Of a stretch of DNA of 64,000 nt, positions 10,301 through 18,455 are shown piece by piece. The position numbers and the translations under genes were made by a program. This DNA comes from CAWGHZ01 sp963775315 (GTDB lineage: Bacteria > Pseudomonadota > Alphaproteobacteria > MPNO01 > DASWLB01). The DNA is taken from positions 1 through 64,000 of the forward strand of contig CAVZIN010000005.1 in the NCBI GenBank assembly GCA_963775315.1, read 5' to 3'. Each line of letters begins with the position of its first letter. Position 1 is the first letter of the stretch. The notes under the pieces are model-generated. The model was given only the letters and a program-made list of their open reading frames with translations. It ran no database searches and had not been told where the DNA came from.

Positions 10301-10405
10301 GTGACGCCGGCGGTCTACACGCTGATCGCGCGCGACCACAGGGCCGAGCGCGCGGCGGCGGAGACCCGCGCGGGCGAAGGGGGCGCGGCTACCCCCGCGC
10401 GATGA
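7304..10405 (+). CDS. RND multidrug efflux permease (AcrB/MexI-like)
   Basis: A 1033-residue hydrophobe/amphiphile efflux pump. The GTG at 7304 is chosen because it begins RFTDIFIRRPVLATV, the invariant start of the family, and lies just after the adaptor stop. Twelve membrane segments flank two large periplasmic loops. Fourth-helix proton-relay aspartates are seen in IGLVVDDAIVVVENI, and EEDQGALFALVK begins the second half. It would expel drugs, solvents or aromatic intermediates using the proton gradient. The 3' end overlaps the convergent FAH gene by 17 bases. No repressor is adjacent. Confidence 0.95.
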   Translation: MRFTDIFIRRPVLATVVSLLILVTGLVAALSLPIRQFPELSQTTINVTTLYPGASADVVKGFITTPIEQAVASTEGIDTLVSTSQSNVSTVVLNLRLNADPDRATADVLSKVNQVRGVLPRESNDPVVTKQTGQGFALLYLSFNSKEMSATQITDYITRVIQPKLQAVNGVAQAQILGGQTFAMRIWLDPDRMAALGVTPTDVRNALTANNFVSAAGEVKGALVAVPINARTSLDSPAAFSQLVIRSKGDTLIRLGDVAKTELGPEATDSSTVFDGLKAVFVGIYATPTANPLTVISGIRKLVPEIARQVPSSLKVAVAYNSTEFIRASINEVIKTLAEAAAIVIVVIFLFLGNLRSTIIPMVTIPLSLVGVMILLLALGYSINLLTLLALVLAIGLVVDDAIVVVENIHRHIEEGLTAFQAAIQGAREIALPVIAMTITLAAVYAPIGFVSGLTGALFREFAFTLAGAVIVSGVIALTLSPVMCSRLLSGEAREGRFSRFLDRRFNALRERYRHRLHRTLNFRAMTVLILIAVVAMTALMYLTTPSELAPEEDQGALFALVKTPQYGNLDYLEQATAAVAKVFEKVPEQAHTFTINGTEGVHQAFTGILLKPWGDRSRSEKDVLKELQPKVAAVPSASAVIFSPPSLPGSTGGPPVQFVVTTTSDYQTLARVAAQLQDAAKASGLFIFTDLDLKFDTPEIELHIDQSKANTLGISMQDIGGALATLLGGNYVNRFNLNGRSYEVIPQVPRAYRDTASWLTRYQLRTKTGQMVPLSTVASVTRTVQPNALRSFQQLNAATISGVPFPGHTLGEALGFLKNKADQILPEGFSYDYQGESRQYEQEGNTLVYAFGFALLVIFLVLAAQFESFRDPAIILIALPTSMFGALLPLNLAGIMGLLSINIYTQIGLVTLIGLISKHGILMVDFANRMQREQGMTKRDAIEHAAAVRLRPILMTTAAMVLATMPLLIAQGAGARSRFDLGIVIAAGMTIGTMFTLFVTPAVYTLIARDHRAERAAAETRAGEGGAATPAR

Positions 10406-11372
10406 AGGTACGCAGCGTGCCGATGCGGTCGATCTCGCACTCGATCGTGTCGCCCGGCTTCAGCCACCAGTCGCCGCCCTTGTGGCCGGCCGCAACCCCG
10501 CCCGGCGTCCCGGTGCCCAGCATGTCACCGGGCGAAAGCCCGATGCGCGACCAGTGCGCGATCTGCTCGTCGATCTTGTACATCATCAGCGAGGCGGGCC
10601 CGTCCTGGCGCGTCTCGCCGTTCACCCGGGTGCGCAACGTGAGCTCGAGCGGCGGGCCGATTTCATCCGGCGTGCAGATCAGCGGGCCGAGCGGCGAAAA
10701 GCCCGGGAAGTTCTTTCCGAGACAGCCGAAGGCGCCGCCCTTGTCGTACTCGCCGCGATACATGTCGCGGTCGGTAACGTCGTTGTAGATGGTGTAGCCG
10801 AACACGTGGCCCATCGCGTCCTCGCGCGTCACGTCGCGCGCCGGGCGGCCGATCACCACCGCCAGCTCGACCTCGTAGTCCATGTGCGTCGTTTCCGGCG
10901 GGACGGCGATGGTCGCGTCCGGCCCGACGACGGTCGAAGCGAACTGCACGTGCGCGATGGGCAGCTCCGGCGCGTTGGAGCCGGGCGAGCGCTGCATCTC
11001 CTGCTGGTGCGACCAATAGTTCTTGCCGGCGGCGATGAAGTTGCGCGGCCGGAGCGGCGCGGCGAGCTTCACCGCGTCCGGGGCGAACAGGATCGTCTCG
11101 CCGCTCGGGCCTTCGGGCGTGCAGCCGCCGGCGAGCTCCCGCTCGGCGAAATCGCGCGCGCGACGCGCGGCATCCAGCGAGATCGTGCCACCCTCGATGA
11201 AGGCGACCGCGTCGGGCGGGGCCATCGCGGCGGCCAGGGCGCGCGCCCGGTGGGCCGGAAGCTCGCGCGCCAGCAGGGCCGCGAACCCGCCCTCGACGTC
11301 GAGGATGCGGCTGCCTTCGAGCAGCATACCGAAGCGCGCCAGTCCCGCCGTCTCGTAGGTCACGAAGCGCAT
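10389..11372 (-). CDS. Fumarylacetoacetate hydrolase family protein (canonical metal site)
   Basis: The 327-residue protein has the N-terminal cap and the C-terminal FAH fold. Metal ligands are seen as Glu167 and Glu169 in DYEVEL and Asp198 in the YNDVTDRD segment; AAGKNYWSHQQE and GTGTPGGV are further family signatures. Such enzymes hydrolyse C-C bonds of acylpyruvates or decarboxylate/hydrate ring-cleavage products. The start is the ATG beginning RFVTYETAG, which fits the family N-terminus; an upstream extension in frame lacks family similarity. It is the second gene after a degenerate FAH paralogue (14-base gap). Together they may form one mixed enzyme. Confidence 0.9.
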   Translation of the reverse strand: MRFVTYETAGLARFGMLLEGSRILDVEGGFAALLARELPAHRARALAAAMAPPDAVAFIEGGTISLDAARRARDFAERELAGGCTPEGPSGETILFAPDAVKLAAPLRPRNFIAAGKNYWSHQQEMQRSPGSNAPELPIAHVQFASTVVGPDATIAVPPETTHMDYEVELAVVIGRPARDVTREDAMGHVFGYTIYNDVTDRDMYRGEYDKGGAFGCLGKNFPGFSPLGPLICTPDEIGPPLELTLRTRVNGETRQDGPASLMMYKIDEQIAHWSRIGLSPGDMLGTGTPGGVAAGHKGGDWWLKPGDTIECEIDRIGTLRTFIARG

Positions 11373-11386
11373 AGCTCGTCCCTCCC

Positions 11387-12292
11387 TCAGCCCGCTACCT
11401 TGGCCCGCAGCGTACCGATCGGCGCGCTGCTCGCCTCGATGGCGTCGCCCGGCGCGATCGGAATCGGCGAATCGACCGCGTTGCCCGGTCGCGGCAACGC
11501 CATGGCCGCACCGATCCCGACCAGGTCGCCGGGGACGAGGCCCGCGCGCGACCACGCCTTCACGCAGGCGGCGGCGGTGTGGGCGAGGTCGCCGACGGCG
11601 AACCTCTGGCGCTCCGTCCCGTTCACACGAAGCGTCACCTCGGTCGCCGCATCGAGCGCCCGAGGTCCCGCCAGCCATACGGCCGGCCCCAGTGGCGAAA
11701 GGCCGCCCCGGTTCTTGGCGAACAAATTGTTGCGCGTCCGCGCTTCCGCCGCTGAGACGGTGCGGTCGGTGATTTCGGCCATCAGCGTGAAGCCGGCGAC
11801 GGACCGCGCCGCCTCCGCCGCGCTCGCGCGCGTCGTCGCCCGCCCGATCACCGCGACGAGCACCGCTTCCACGTCGTACGACGAACCGGGGTCGGGCAGG
11901 CGGATCGTCGCCTCGGGGTCGGCGAAGGCGCTGGCGAACTTCGAGAATCCGACGACCGCCTTGGCCGCCTTCCGCTCGTTCGAACGGGCGAGCGCCTCGC
12001 GCCCCTCGGTCAGCAGCATCTTGGCGTCCGGTCCCGCCGGGCGGCAGAGGCGCGGCGCCTCGAGCCCGTCGGAGGCGGCCTCCAGCGCGCGCTCCAGCCG
12101 GCGCCGGGCCCCAGCGGACAGGGACGCGACCAGCGAGAGAGCCCCCGCAAGGTCGTCCGGCGCCGGTGCCGCCTCAATCGCCGCGGCGCGGAGCGCCTTG
12201 TCCAGCAAATGCCACGCGCCTTCGGCGGCGCGCGCGACGACGCGCGTCTCGACCAGGAACGGCGCCGGAAGCGCGGCGAGCGCAAGCTGCAT
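11387..12292 (-). CDS. FAH-family paralogue with altered metal site
   Basis: A 301-residue protein with the same overall layout as its downstream neighbour: an FAH fold with GLSPLGP and a C-terminal IGTLRAKV that parallels the IGTLRTFI of the partner. The metal site is changed: the DYEVEL motif of the partner is DVEAVL here, so the second glutamate is Val144, and the Asp of YNDV is Glu173 in MAEIT. Either it is a catalytically weakened subunit pairing with the canonical gene, as in some hydratase/decarboxylase pairs of meta-cleavage pathways, or it binds metal differently. It is divergent from the LigB-like gene across 108 bases. Confidence 0.8.
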   Translation of the reverse strand: MQLALAALPAPFLVETRVVARAAEGAWHLLDKALRAAAIEAAPAPDDLAGALSLVASLSAGARRRLERALEAASDGLEAPRLCRPAGPDAKMLLTEGREALARSNERKAAKAVVGFSKFASAFADPEATIRLPDPGSSYDVEAVLVAVIGRATTRASAAEAARSVAGFTLMAEITDRTVSAAEARTRNNLFAKNRGGLSPLGPAVWLAGPRALDAATEVTLRVNGTERQRFAVGDLAHTAAACVKAWSRAGLVPGDLVGIGAAMALPRPGNAVDSPIPIAPGDAIEASSAPIGTLRAKVAG

Positions 12293-12400
12293 GTTTCCCC
12301 CCGAAATTTGCGGCGGAGTGTAGGACGGCGCGTTCGCCATCGGCAAGCTTGCCCGGCGGCACTGCGCGGCGGATACTTCCCCCGCCATAGGGAGGATTCA

Positions 12401-13453
12401 ATGGCAGAAATTCTCGGCATCGGCTGCACGCACCGGCCGGTGATGATGGGCCCGGACGCAGGCTGGACCCGGTTTATCAAGATCGCGCTCGAAGACCCCG
12501 GCATGCCGGACGAGATGAAGGACCCATCGCGCTGGCCCGCACGGATGCGCGAGGAGCTGGCCAACGATTTCGGCGTCGCCGAGGCCGGCCGCCAGCGCCA
12601 GCTTTTCCGCCAGCACTTCGCGGAGGCGCGGAAGGCGATCGAGGACTTCAAGCCCGACGTGATCGTCATGTGGGGCGACGACCAGCTCGAGAATTTTCGC
12701 GAGGACCTGATCCCGCCCTTCGCGGTGATGGCCTACGACGACCAGGTGATCCAGCCCTGGCTCGAGCGCAAGAACGACAAGAACCCGTGGGGCGAGCCCA
12801 TCGACGCCACCTACAAGGTGCGCGGCCACCGCGCGGCGGGGAAGCACCTCGCCAAGGGGTTGATCGAGCGGGGCATCGACATGCCCTATGGCTACAAGCC
12901 GCTGCACCACCCGCTGGCGCACGCCTTCAAGAACACCATCCTGCTGCTCGACGACGACCGCACCGGGTTCGACTGGCCGGTCGTGCCGTTCCACGTCAAC
13001 TGCTACGGCCGGCGCGTGATCGCCGCGGGCGGGCTCCGCCTGCCGCTCGAGATGCGCGACCAGATCATGGATCTCGACCCGCCCTCGCCCAACCCGTCAC
13101 GCTGCATGCAGGTCGGCGCGGCGGTCGCCCAGGTGATGGCGGACAGCCCCTACCGCACCGTGCTGATGGCGTCGTCGAGCTGGTCGCACTCGTTCCTGAC
13201 CGAGAAGAACTACCAGCTCTGGCCCGACGTCGATGCCGACAAGCGCCTCTACAAGGCGCTTGTCGCCGGCGACTACGACACGTTCCGCGCCTACACCACC
13301 GACCAGATCGAGGAATCGGGCCAGCACGAGATGCTGAACTGGTTCACCTTCCTCGGCGCGATGGAGGAGCTGGGGCGCAAGCCGGACGTCTCGACCTTCC
13401 TCGAGACGTATGCCTTCGTGTCGTGCGCCGTATTCGCCTACTACAACCCGTAA
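12401..13453 (+). CDS. LigB-fold extradiol-dioxygenase-like protein with altered metal ligand
   Basis: A 350-residue class III extradiol dioxygenase-like protein. The first metal histidine is His11 in GCTHRP. Where LigB has Asn-Asp-His, this protein has WGDDQLENF (residues 91-99), so the second histidine appears replaced by Asp94. GQHEMLNWF (His309-Glu310) aligns with the late glutamate. Several other His residues (169, 170, 173, 263) could compensate. ATG at 12401 has GGAGG 7 bases upstream. It is followed 16 bases later by an NTF2-like gene. Whether it opens aromatic rings or does another reaction cannot be told from sequence. Confidence 0.75.
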   Translation: MAEILGIGCTHRPVMMGPDAGWTRFIKIALEDPGMPDEMKDPSRWPARMREELANDFGVAEAGRQRQLFRQHFAEARKAIEDFKPDVIVMWGDDQLENFREDLIPPFAVMAYDDQVIQPWLERKNDKNPWGEPIDATYKVRGHRAAGKHLAKGLIERGIDMPYGYKPLHHPLAHAFKNTILLLDDDRTGFDWPVVPFHVNCYGRRVIAAGGLRLPLEMRDQIMDLDPPSPNPSRCMQVGAAVAQVMADSPYRTVLMASSSWSHSFLTEKNYQLWPDVDADKRLYKALVAGDYDTFRAYTTDQIEESGQHEMLNWFTFLGAMEELGRKPDVSTFLETYAFVSCAVFAYYNP

Positions 13454-13469
13454 GCGGGGAGGAAACGTC

Positions 13470-13910
13470 ATGGACGCGAAGGAGCGTCAGGCCATCATCG
13501 ACGAGTGCCGCAACCTGGTGATCGAGCTGGTCCATCTCGGCGACCACGGCGAGGTCGAAAAGGCGGTCGATCTCTGGGTTCCCGACGGCACCTGGATTCG
13601 CGGCGGCAAGCCGTTCACCGGCCGGGCCGAGCTGATCGCCTCGTTCCAGCGCAGCACCACCACCACGGTCAACCGCCATTTGGTCACCGACACGCGGGTG
13701 ATCGTGAAGGATTCAGACCACGCCGAAGGCGTGTCCTACTACCTCGTGGTCAACAACGATCCCAAGACGGACAACCCGAAGCTGCCCTTGCCGCTCGAGC
13801 TGTTCAGCATGGGCGAATGGCACGACCGCTACGTGCGCACGCCGAACGGGTGGCGCTTCGCCTTCCGCGAGGTGAAGCGTCTGTTCCAGCGGGCGGGCGC
13901 GGGCCACTAG
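13470..13910 (+). CDS. NTF2/SnoaL-like protein
   Basis: The 146-residue protein has the compact alpha+beta pattern of the SnoaL/NTF2 superfamily: an N-terminal helix set, LWVPDGTWIRGGKPF, strands, then WHDRYVRTPNGWRFAFREVKR, the usual closing sheet. Ribosome site GGGGAGG precedes the ATG. It is co-transcribed with the LigB-fold gene. Family members act as isomerases, dehydratases, or as small beta subunits of ring hydroxylases, so a partner or follow-up role to the LigB-like protein is a reasonable inference. Confidence 0.8.
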   Translation: MDAKERQAIIDECRNLVIELVHLGDHGEVEKAVDLWVPDGTWIRGGKPFTGRAELIASFQRSTTTTVNRHLVTDTRVIVKDSDHAEGVSYYLVVNNDPKTDNPKLPLPLELFSMGEWHDRYVRTPNGWRFAFREVKRLFQRAGAGH

Positions 13911-14069
13911 CGGTTGGGGGCCCAGGGCGCGGCCCGGCGGAGGGGCCGAGAGGACGGGTGAGGCAACCCTGAGTGGCCTTTTGATCGCGCTGCTGGGCGA
14001 GATGATTGGCGGCGCCTGATCCCGCCGACCGCGTGACCGGCGGCCGGTACGGCGCGACAACCCCGTGCG

Positions 14070-15386
14070 TCAATTCATCGAGTTTGGCAAATACAGCGAG
14101 ATGATCGGGAAGGCGATCAGCAGCGTCATCACGATCACCTCGCAGAACAGGAACCAGCCGACGCCGCGGAAGATCGTCTCCAGCGGGATCTCGTCGCCCA
14201 CCACGCTTTTGATGACGTAGACGTTGAACCCCACCGGCGGGGTGAGAAGGCCGATCTCCAGGTACTTCACCACCAGCACGCCGAACCACACGAGGTCGAG
14301 GTTGAGCGCCTCGAACATCGGCAGCAGCACCGGCAGCGTCAGCAGCAGGATGCCGAGCGGGTCGAGGAACATGCCGAGGACGAGGTAGATCAGCGATGCG
14401 GCGATCACCAAGGTGATGGGATCGAGCGCCCAGGAGCCGATCGCGCCGGCGAGGAACGAGGCCATGCCGGTCAGCGCGAGCAGCTTGGTGTACATCACCG
14501 CGCCCATGCCGATGAAGAAGATCTGGGCGGTGGTGCCGACGGCGTCCTTCAGGCTGGCACCAAGCGCCGCGCGGCTCAACCGCCGCTGGGCGGCGGCGAT
14601 GACGAAAGCGAGCGCGGCGCCTCCTGCGCCGGCCTCGGTGGGCGTGATGACGCCGGCATAGAGTCCGCCGATCACCCCGCCGATCAGCAGCACGACCGGC
14701 CATACCTGCGACAGCGCGACCCATCGTTCGGTCTTGAGGGTCGCGAGCTCCTCGCCCGAGATGCGCGGCGCGATCGAAGGATTCGCGATGCAGCGGACGA
14801 CGATCATGATGGTGTAGACGGCGGCGGTCAGGAGGCCCGGCAGAATGCCCGCGATCAGCAGCTTGACGATCGAGACCTCGGCGAAGATGCCGTACAGCAC
14901 GAACAGGATCGACGGCGGGATCAGCGAGCCGAGCGTGCCTGCGCTCGCCACCACCCCGGTCGCCAGCCCCTTCTCGTAGCCATGCGCCAGCATCTCGGGG
15001 ATGGCGATGCGCCCCATCGCGGCGGCGGTGGCGACGCTCGATCCCGACGCGGCCGCAAAGCCGGCGCAGGCGAGGTTGGTGGCGACGGCGAGCCCGCCCG
15101 GCAGGCCCGAGAGCCAGAGGCGCGCGGCGCGGAACAGCGCGTGGCTGATGCCCGAATTGTGCGCGATCGAGCCCATCAGCAGGAACATCGGTATCGCCGA
15201 CAGGCTCCAGCTCGAGCCGAACTCGAACGGCGTCGACTGCAGCAGGGTGAGCGCCGTCTCCGGGTTGCGCACCAGCGCGATGCCGACCAGCGCCACCCCG
15301 CCCAGCGCGGCGCCGATCGGCACGCGTGCCGCGATCAGCGCCAGGATGACCGGCAGGCTCCAGAACCCGATGTCGAGCGAGCTCAC
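14070..15386 (-). CDS. dctM: TRAP transporter large permease (DctM)
   Basis: A 438-residue DctM-type integral membrane protein with about 12 hydrophobic helices. Typical signatures are ASAGTLGSLIPPSILFVLYG, ITPTEAGAGGA and the late segment LTPPVGFNVYVIKSV. It uses a sodium or proton gradient to import a ligand delivered by the binding protein. It starts at GTG, 10 bases after dctQ ends, and is the last gene of the P-Q-M operon. The ligand is unknown. Confidence 0.93.
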   Translation of the reverse strand: MSSLDIGFWSLPVILALIAARVPIGAALGGVALVGIALVRNPETALTLLQSTPFEFGSSWSLSAIPMFLLMGSIAHNSGISHALFRAARLWLSGLPGGLAVATNLACAGFAAASGSSVATAAAMGRIAIPEMLAHGYEKGLATGVVASAGTLGSLIPPSILFVLYGIFAEVSIVKLLIAGILPGLLTAAVYTIMIVVRCIANPSIAPRISGEELATLKTERWVALSQVWPVVLLIGGVIGGLYAGVITPTEAGAGGAALAFVIAAAQRRLSRAALGASLKDAVGTTAQIFFIGMGAVMYTKLLALTGMASFLAGAIGSWALDPITLVIAASLIYLVLGMFLDPLGILLLTLPVLLPMFEALNLDLVWFGVLVVKYLEIGLLTPPVGFNVYVIKSVVGDEIPLETIFRGVGWFLFCEVIVMTLLIAFPIISLYLPNSMN

Positions 15387-15396
15387 GGCCGCGCGC

Positions 15397-15912
15397 TCAT
15401 TCGGCTTCCTTTCGTTCGTGCAGGATTCGGCGCACGTCCCGCACGGTGCGGAGGATCAGGACGGCGGTCATCAGAAACCCCGCGACGGGCAGGATCCACC
15501 GGCTCGGCCAGGCGGGGACGAAGCCGATCGCGCTTTCGCGGAACTGCTCGCGGATCGCGGTTTCGTCGATCGCCGACACGGCGGTACGCCAGGTGAACAC
15601 CGACATGTAGAGGATGGTGAAGCTGGTGACGCTGACCGTCAGGCGCAGCAGGGCCCGGGCCGAGAGCCCGCGGGTGAACAGCTCGACCACGATATGGGCG
15701 TCGTCGCGGGCGATCCAGGCGAGCGGCAGGAACGCCACCACCACCATGTAATAGCCCGAGACGATCTCGGTGGTGGCGCCCAGCGGCGAATCGAACACGA
15801 CGCGCGCGATCACGTCGGCGGTGACATGCGCCATCATCGCGAACCCGACGATGCAGGAAATCCACACTGTCGCGCCGACCGCGCGGTCGATCCACCTGTC
15901 GATGCGGCCCAT
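15397..15912 (-). CDS. dctQ: TRAP transporter small permease (DctQ)
   Basis: A 171-residue membrane protein with four predicted helices, matching DctQ. The segment TTEIVSGYYMVVVAFLPLAW and the DDAHIVVELF loop are typical, corresponding to the conserved R/HVxVD region. It associates with the large subunit 10 bases downstream. The binding-protein gene ends 39 bases upstream, leaving room for a small GC palindrome (CCCGCGCGGG) in the P-Q gap. Confidence 0.9.
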   Translation of the reverse strand: MGRIDRWIDRAVGATVWISCIVGFAMMAHVTADVIARVVFDSPLGATTEIVSGYYMVVVAFLPLAWIARDDAHIVVELFTRGLSARALLRLTVSVTSFTILYMSVFTWRTAVSAIDETAIREQFRESAIGFVPAWPSRWILPVAGFLMTAVLILRTVRDVRRILHERKEAE

Positions 15913-15951
15913 GCTCGCCTCCGCCTCCGCCCGCGCGGGACGCCGGCCGGG

Positions 15952-17076
15952 CTACATCTTGTCGACGTCGAGCTTGCTGTAGATTTCGCGGTTCAGCGCG
16001 GCCTCTATCTTCGGGATGTCGGTGCCGACCTTGGCCGAAATCTTGGACCACTTCTCCTGGGCCTTCTCCAGATTGTCGACGATCTGGGCGGCCGGGATGT
16101 GGAACTTCTTGGTGAACTCGTCGACTACCCGCTCGCGCTGCTCCTTGTAGAAGCGCTTGAACAGATCCTTCTCGCCCGCCCCACCCGGGTTGAACTTGAC
16201 GCCCTTCTTCTTGGCGGCGGCAGCGACCGAGGCGTCGTCGTCGATATAGCCCTTCACCGTGACTTCGGCGGCGAGGATCGCGGCGTTGTCGACATGGGCC
16301 TGCTTCTCGGCCTTGGTGAAGCCGTTCCAGGTGTTGCGGTTGATGAGGAAGCTCAGCGTCGGACCGCTCACCCCCATCGGGTAGTCGAGTACCGACTTCA
16401 CCACGTCCTGGTAGCCGTAGGACCGCAGCCACGACACCGAGCCGTGCACGCAATCGAGCGTGCCGCGCTGCAGCGCGGTCGTGGCTTCCGCCGGGCTCAT
16501 TGCCACCGGCACTGCGTCGGCCATCTTGATCAACGTCACGCCGCCGCCCGAGCCGCGGATCTTGAGGCCCTTGAGATCGGCGACGCTCTTCACGTCCTCG
16601 CGGCACATGAACTCGTAGGCCGTGGTGTCATAGCCCGAAAGCAGCAGCGAGTTGTTTTCGCGGAACTCCTTCTGGCAGGACGGGCAGTGCATCAGCACCG
16701 TCTCCAGCGCCGCTCCCGTGAACCCTACAGCGTCGTTGCCCGGGAAGAACATGGAATGGATCAGCGCGGTCGAGGGCAGCACCGCCGGCACGTAGACCGC
16801 GATGCCGAAGCCTGCATCGACCAGCCCGTTCTTCACCCCCGCGACCGCCGACTTGAAGTTGACGATGGCGCCGCCGCCGACATGGGTCCACACCACCTTG
16901 CCGCCGGTTGCCTTCTTCACCGCAGCGAAAAACGGCGGTATCGCGTAGCGGATGAAGCCGTGCCGCGGGCCGAGCTGCGAACCGTAGACGAGGTCGCGCG
17001 CGCCCGCCGGCCCGCCCACGGTCGCAACCGCGCCGGCGAGCATTGCGGCCAGCGCCAGATGCCTGGTCAATCTCAT
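15952..17076 (-). CDS. dctP: TRAP transporter solute-binding protein (DctP family)
   Basis: A 374-residue periplasmic protein with a signal peptide ending near GGPAGA (about residue 28), then DLVYGSQLGPRHGF. The DctP signature region lies around DLKGLKIRGSGG and PAEATTALQRGTLDCVHGS. It carries a CPSC motif, so a disulfide is possible. The start at 17076 was chosen because it gives a full signal peptide and is preceded by AGGGAGACGG. It is the first gene of the P-Q-M set; the Crp/Fnr gene lies 160 bases upstream on the same strand. Confidence 0.9.
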   Translation of the reverse strand: MRLTRHLALAAMLAGAVATVGGPAGARDLVYGSQLGPRHGFIRYAIPPFFAAVKKATGGKVVWTHVGGGAIVNFKSAVAGVKNGLVDAGFGIAVYVPAVLPSTALIHSMFFPGNDAVGFTGAALETVLMHCPSCQKEFRENNSLLLSGYDTTAYEFMCREDVKSVADLKGLKIRGSGGGVTLIKMADAVPVAMSPAEATTALQRGTLDCVHGSVSWLRSYGYQDVVKSVLDYPMGVSGPTLSFLINRNTWNGFTKAEKQAHVDNAAILAAEVTVKGYIDDDASVAAAAKKKGVKFNPGGAGEKDLFKRFYKEQRERVVDEFTKKFHIPAAQIVDNLEKAQEKWSKISAKVGTDIPKIEAALNREIYSKLDVDKM

Positions 17077-17236
17077 GTGCCGTCTCCCTGTTCCGCCCGG
17101 TCTTTCGGATGCGCACGGGCCCGAGCTGGCATGCGGCGCGGCGCAATTGTCGAAAGTTTGCAGCAGGAGTGTTTTCGCCGCAAGGCTTGAGAGTCGCGGT
17201 GTTGCGATGGTTCGCGGCGGGCTCAGGCGGCAGCGC

Positions 17237-17995
17237 TCAGTCGGCGCGGCGCCGGTCGGGGGTGCGCGCCATCGTTTCCAGCCGCTCGCGGTCCAGGATG
17301 TAGAGGTTCTGGCCTTTGCGGCGCACCAGCCCCGACTGGCGAAGCTGGCGGATCGCCCGGTCGACGGTCTCACGCGTCGCGCCGGTGCGGCTCGCGATCT
17401 CGCGCTCGGTCGGGCAGGGGCGCACCAGCCACAGGCCAGCGGTCGCCGCGTCCGGCACGGCAAGGCGCAGCAACTCGGCGAACACGCGCTGCGCCGCGTT
17501 CAGCGTGGCGAGCGCCATGATGCGGTCGTCGCAGAACCGGATGACCTGGGCGAGACGTTGCAGCAGGCGGAATGCTACCACCCCGTTGCTGGTCAAAAGC
17601 CCGATCACCGCGTCGTGCGGCATCACCACCAGCAGCGAATCCGCGACCGCGCGGACGGTGGCGGTGCGCGGCATGCCGTCGATGGCGGCCAGCTCGCCGA
17701 AATAGGCGCCGGCCGACATGTCGGCGAAGGTGACGTCGCGATCCTGCGCCCCGTCCGTCACCACTCGCACGGCCCCCTCGGCGATCAGTAACATCTCGCG
17801 ACCGGTACCGTTGCGCTCGATGACCGTCTCGCCGGCCTCATAGCGACGCCAGCGGCAGCGCGCCGCGATCCGGCGCATCGTCGCCTCGTCCACCCCGTCG
17901 AACAGGTCGAACCCGGCCAGGCTGCGGCCAGTGCCGGGCGGGGGCGCGGGGCCGGCACCCCCTCCGGAAGCCCCGGGATTCCGCCGCTCCTGCAT
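17237..17995 (-). CDS. Crp/Fnr family transcriptional regulator
   Basis: A 252-residue cyclic-nucleotide-binding-fold regulator. The effector domain spans about residues 28-150 (GREMLLIAEGAVRV, GAYFGELAAIDGMPRTATV), and a winged HTH is at about 193-225 (TEREIASRTGATRETVDRAI). No FNR-type N-terminal cysteine cluster is present, so it is CRP-like rather than an oxygen sensor. The ATG at 17995 is preferred over one 45 bases upstream because GGGAGGG lies in front of it. It sits upstream of the TRAP operon on the same strand and next to a perfect inverted repeat at 18044-18057, so autoregulation is plausible. Confidence 0.88.
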   Translation of the reverse strand: MQERRNPGASGGGAGPAPPPGTGRSLAGFDLFDGVDEATMRRIAARCRWRRYEAGETVIERNGTGREMLLIAEGAVRVVTDGAQDRDVTFADMSAGAYFGELAAIDGMPRTATVRAVADSLLVVMPHDAVIGLLTSNGVVAFRLLQRLAQVIRFCDDRIMALATLNAAQRVFAELLRLAVPDAATAGLWLVRPCPTEREIASRTGATRETVDRAIRQLRQSGLVRRKGQNLYILDRERLETMARTPDRRRAD

Positions 17996-18043
17996 TGCCC
18001 CTGCCCTCCCGGACACGCCGCCAGTGGCGCATTGGACCATGTT

Positions 18044-18057
18044 GCGACATTTGTCGC
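18044..18057. promoter_or_regulatory. Inverted repeat, candidate Crp/Fnr-family operator
   Basis: GCGACA-TT-TGTCGC is a perfect 6-base inverted repeat lying between the Crp/Fnr gene and the divergent DUF1127 gene. Spacing and position suit a dimeric regulator binding site. The base sequence departs from the E. coli CRP consensus, so assignment to this regulator is inference. Confidence 0.35.
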
Positions 18058-18131
18058 TTCCCGGAAAGGCGCCACGACCTCATTTGACGGGAGCAATAGG
18101 GATAATTCGAGCAAAATGCTCGGCAAAGACG

Positions 18132-18380
18132 ATGGAGATCCAAGACATGTCCCCCTTTCCCACGGCTTCCTGCGCAACCGGCGGTCCTGGCGAGGGCTGC
18201 AAGGTGGCGGGCGCCCTGCAGTCCGGCCTGGCCGAGGTGCTGACGAGCCTCGAGGTCTGGCATCGGCGCCAAGTGCGTCGGCGCGCCGCGGTGACGATCG
18301 ACGACCGGACGCTCGCCGATATCGGGCTGATCCGGGCCCAGATCGACCACGAGGCGGGTAAGCCGTTCTGGCGCGCGTAG
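18132..18380 (+). CDS. DUF1127 domain-containing protein
   Basis: A small protein of 82 residues (77 if the second ATG at 18147 is used). The C-terminal half holds the DUF1127 pattern: a WHRRQVRRRAA basic helix followed by TLADIGLIRAQI and a basic or aromatic end. DUF1127 proteins are common in Alphaproteobacteria and, where studied, affect RNA turnover, phosphate or stress responses. The N-terminal half is low complexity with two cysteines (TASCATGGPGEGC). It is divergent from the Crp/Fnr gene. Confidence 0.75.
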   Translation: MEIQDMSPFPTASCATGGPGEGCKVAGALQSGLAEVLTSLEVWHRRQVRRRAAVTIDDRTLADIGLIRAQIDHEAGKPFWRA

Positions 18381-18455
18381 CGTGGATGGCGTTGGGTTGG
18401 CGGCTGGGGTTGGCCTCCGGAACGGGTTCGCCGGTTCCGGAGACACTTCCGGTTT

